From: Enoplosus armatus
Lineage: Eukaryota > Chordata > Actinopteri > Centrarchiformes > Enoplosidae
DNA: 64,000 nucleotides
Reading direction: 5' to 3'
NCBI RefSeq assembly: GCF_043641665.1
Contig: NC_092186.1
Span: forward strand, 18,521,001 to 18,585,000
Part shown: positions 61,364 to 64,000 of the stretch, one piece after another
How positions within the stretch are numbered: the stretch's first letter is position 1
How the letters are laid out: every line of letters starts with the position of its first letter
Translations under genes and position numbers: made by a program
The notes under the pieces: generated by a model
Told to the model about the DNA's origin: nothing
The model's database searches: none
What the model saw: only the letters and a program-made list of their open reading frames with translations

Positions 61364-61691
61364 CACGTGTGACCTTTAAGCCAAACTAAAGCATTCAACT
61401 CTGGACTGGTAATTTGACTGTCCTTTGCCTGTCTTTGCCTGTACTTCAGATAATTGGACATTCCTTTGATAATGTGTGCTCACGCCAGTCAGGCATCGCA
61501 AGCCAAAAGTCAAAGTTTTGTGAGTGAGCTTGTTGTCACAATGTTGCAGGTTCTAATATACTGTATAATTTAGAAAATTGTATGTCTAGCTGACTCTTGT
61601 TGTGTAAAAGGTGTACTTTTGCTGTGGCACATAAGTAGTATGTGTAAAATAAATCCTCTTTTCTTCAGTCAGGAATATGTATAATGAAACA

Positions 61692-61710
61692 AGAAAGAAA
61701 GAAAGAAAGT
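61692..61710. repeat. (GAAA)n microsatellite
   Basis: Four to five GAAA units on the + strand. Confidence 0.85.
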
Positions 61711-63784
61711 TGCATATTTTGCAAATGCAGATTTTAGGGGTTTTGTTACAATTTTCCTTCTCTGGTGGCATTTAAAGAGGTGACATTACTGTAATGTAAA
61801 TTGCTACATTTCCTTACATTCAATTTCAGTAATTCACAGAGACCAATCAATAAAACAGTTAACATAATATTCTCTGGGTAAAACGTCTGTTGCGACCTTG
61901 CCGTGCCTTCAAGGTGGAGGAATCAGAAAGAACCTCAGCAATGAAAAAAGCCAGTTACTACAAAGCATTAAGCCAGTGTGTCTCAGCTGCAGTAGCCTTT
62001 TTCAGGGTTGCAGCGTTAACAATGAAAGAAGGCTATAGCTGAAATCCATTGGTTTCTAATATAAATCTTTCTCAGTTAATCTCAGAGTGAGAGGAGCAGA
62101 ATCATTTCATTTGTATTGAGCCTCAAGTCAATTAACTTGTCAATCTCAAAAGCACAGTAAAGGACTATCACATACGCTCCAGTTGTGCACCAAGTTGCGA
62201 ACCCCACTTTGCTGGGAAGTTAATGTAATAGACCTAACTGCAGACTATAGTAAAACAGTATTAGCACCCTGAGATTGGCATTTGCTGTATAAGTAAAGGC
62301 TAGCAGGTTATTGTTAGCCTTACTGACTGTTACAGTGCATGATGGCTACAGCTGACCACAACTGAAGGGAAGTGTAGGTGTTGTTAAACTCAAACCAACT
62401 CTTTCAGCATGTCAGATGACTAAATGGCTGAGTGAATTCACTGTTCCTCACACCTTTGAGGAGGAGATTGTCATGGACACTTGATCTATGCTTGGACCTC
62501 ATGCCCTGAACATTTCCTCTGGTGTTTGCTCGAGCCTGTGTCCCACTCCGCTGTCTTTCTGTCTAAATACAGACAAGGGAAGTGATCCACCCACTCTCCA
62601 CACAAAAACAAGAGACTGCACCTTGTCTTTGATTATCCCACAGCCTCTCTCTCTCCTCTCCAGATTTTTCCCATCACCTACTTCCATTCCATCAGTCACC
62701 CTTTTTTCTTCTTCTTCTCCAACCTTGCCCTGCTCAGTTGACCTCGCTTCCACCGAACTCCTTTTTTACCTTCCTCACTATGTCCTCCCATGTGTGGGAA
62801 ACACACCAGTCAGAGTGGCTGAATGAGTGGTTTGATTAGAGGAGAAGTAGTGGTCTGTCACCTTAGGTTGAACACCGGCAATCAAGAGCCACTGGCTTGA
62901 AGAAAAGTCAGAGAAGGCCATTCATTGATTGGCAATTGTAGAGGTGTTAGTCTACATGATACACTAAAAGAGCTTTGACTTAGATCAGGGATAAAGATAA
63001 TGCACTCTGCAGTGGAATGTAATGTACCAAAGGAGGGCCAAGTTACAATTCCAGTCCAGTTTTATGTGTACTGTATCTACTATTTGAGTGTCTGTAATGT
63101 GCACTCACCTGGTTAACAGTGAGGCTTTCTCATAATTTTTGTATATATTTTTAGATCGTATTGTGTTTTATTTTGTTCGCGTTGTGTGCAATAAAACATG
63201 TCTCACAGATTTATAATGAAACAAATGATAAAATAGTCAATTAAAAATATAATTCAGTATTCCCAGTGCATTAACACAAGGTTTCAGCATGAATAAACTT
63301 ATATTAATATCTGTTTGTAATCTTTAATGCCTTTTTAAAAACATAAAATAAAGATATTCTTTAATGTTTTATTTGTAAAAATAAAACATGAATGGTATAT
63401 TGTTAAATGAAACATGAATAGTAAAAATGCTAAATGAAGAATAAACGACATGTTTCAACTGTGATCTCCTTTTCTTTCCTTTGCTCTTTTTGTTGTTAGC
63501 ACACAGTTTACTACTTACACATTGTTAAATAGAAATATGTGAACTCTTGTCAATCTGTAGATCAGCACAGGGAATATGGCATTCACAGATTTACAGTACA
63601 CATTCACTGAAAAGCAAAGTATAAAATCTTGAAGCATTCACATTCGGCAATATAACAGATAACACACAAAAAAGTTGTATGTCTTCTTAAGATTAAGATT
63701 GCAGAGGAAATGTGAACATGACCCAGACTTGGTTCAAAATGTGAGTAACCAGTCTTTTGTGTATCTTAATGATTACAGTGCGAT

Positions 63785-63970
63785 TACAGGTTCCACATCT
63801 CATGCATGACATTTGACCCCAAGTTGCTCCCGATGGGCAGGCCAGCCACTTGCATGGCAGCTCCACCGCCATCGGTGTGTGAATGGGTGAATGAGAGGCA
63901 AAAAATGTAAAGCGCTTTGTCCATTAAGGAAGAAAAGTGCTTTATAAATACAGTCCATTTACCATTTACA
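63785..63970 (+). mobile_element. Teleost SINE/LINE tail copy
   Basis: Landmarks in order: ACCCCAAGTTGCTCCCGATG, CATGGCAGCTCCACCGCCAT, GGTGTGTGAATGGGTGAATG, TGTAAAGCGCTTTGTCCATT and AAAGTGCTTTATAAATACAG TCCATTTACCATTTA. This is the layout of a common percomorph repeat tail (recalled). The first module is shared with the copy at 45.57 kb. Confidence 0.7.
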
Positions 63971-64000
63971 GCATGTTACTTACAATGCCAGAGTTAGTGG

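Larger units (their letters stand above)
59500..63780. other. Non-coding AT-rich DNA, no gene seen
   Basis: Contains two 15-base G/C runs near 59.84 and 59.91 kb, old repeat fragments at 60.66 and 61.29 kb and a small polypyrimidine patch at 62.63-62.78 kb. An AATAAA within GTGTGCAATAAAACATGTCT (near 63189) and further AATAAA copies to 63.4 kb would suit a + strand 3' end, but no coding frame leads up to them. The rest is plain. Confidence 0.62.

Noticed and set aside
63180..63390. Cluster of AATAAA motifs as a gene 3' end
   Set aside because: The DNA is so AT-rich that AATAAA is expected often, and no coding frame or 3' UTR-like structure leads to it.
1..64000. CRISPR array, operon, prophage, integron or other microbial system
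   Set aside because: No spaced identical repeats, no ribosome-binding-site/ORF series and no microbial gene families; composition and repeats are those of a vertebrate genome.
1..64000. Known microRNA genes
   Set aside because: I looked by eye for mature sequences of several conserved families (let-7, miR-9, -10, -124, -128, -137, -153, -181, -204, -218, -219) and saw none; a covariance-model search would be needed to exclude others.

Overview
The window reads as vertebrate nuclear DNA, most likely from a percomorph-type teleost fish. The reasons are: very dense (CA)n/(GT)n, (CT)n/(GA)n and poly(G) simple repeats; fragments of tRNA-derived SINEs with the tail module 'TCCTTGAGCAAGACACTGAA'; the teleost dispersed repeat that ends in 'CTGTGGGAGGAAAC'; a palindromic MITE; and no compact, ordered ORFs of a bacterial or viral kind. 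The species is an inference; no diagnostic protein-coding gene was recognised.

No complete gene can be supported. The open frames longer than about 150 codons (14.9-15.6, 0.2-0.9, 43.0-43.6, 43.6-44.2, 50.1-50.6, 30.5-31.1 and 52.6-53.1 kb, plus one in the 58.4-58.9 kb repeat) are mostly open because polypurine, polypyrimidine or dinucleotide tracts lack stop codons, and none resembles a protein family I know. The two places that look like promoters with first exons are CpG-rich islands in otherwise AT-rich DNA. At 7.9-8.45 kb a + strand TATA-like box (8064-8071) precedes a first ATG (8208) that opens a signal-peptide-like sequence and a possible splice donor. At 57.9-59.5 kb a CpG island holds splice-donor-like sites on the - strand (exon ends near 59104 and 58738). 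Both would be 5' ends of genes whose other exons lie in distant or unrecognised positions. The roughly 50 kb between them is gene-free in my reading.

Layout: 0.25-0.74 kb polypyrimidine tract; 0.9-7.5 kb unique AT-rich DNA ending at a G24 run; 7.7-8.45 kb promoter-like CpG island; 8.9-9.4 kb degenerate transposon-like segment; 9.4-21 kb non-coding DNA with balanced-GC islands resembling conserved non-coding elements (CNEs) and TG-rich patches; 21.2-21.6 kb polypurine tract; 21.9-33.8 kb non-coding DNA with SINE fragments, the 23.94-24.15 kb MITE and several CNE-like islands; 33.8-43 kb non-coding DNA with a LINE-type 3' tail, a strong CNE-like island at 35.1 kb and a G31 run at 40.7 kb; 43.1-43.6 and 48.1-48.4 kb polypurine tracts; 45.1-45.6 kb two adjacent old repeats; 46.4, 50.6 and 53.3 kb CNE-like islands; 51.9-52.8 kb polypyrimidine tract; 56.8-58.5 kb large compound microsatellites; 58.6-59.5 kb CpG island; 59.5-64 kb AT-rich DNA with repeat fragments.

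Taken together this looks like a large intron or intergenic regulatory landscape of a developmental or neural gene: few exons, many candidate enhancers with homeodomain, E-box and octamer cores, and promoter-like islands at either side. The gene name, the conservation of the islands and any enhancer role are inference. I found no evidence for a novel multi-gene system. The more unusual directly visible property is that poly(G/C) homopolymers (up to 31 bases) are much longer than any poly(A/T) run (maximum 13).
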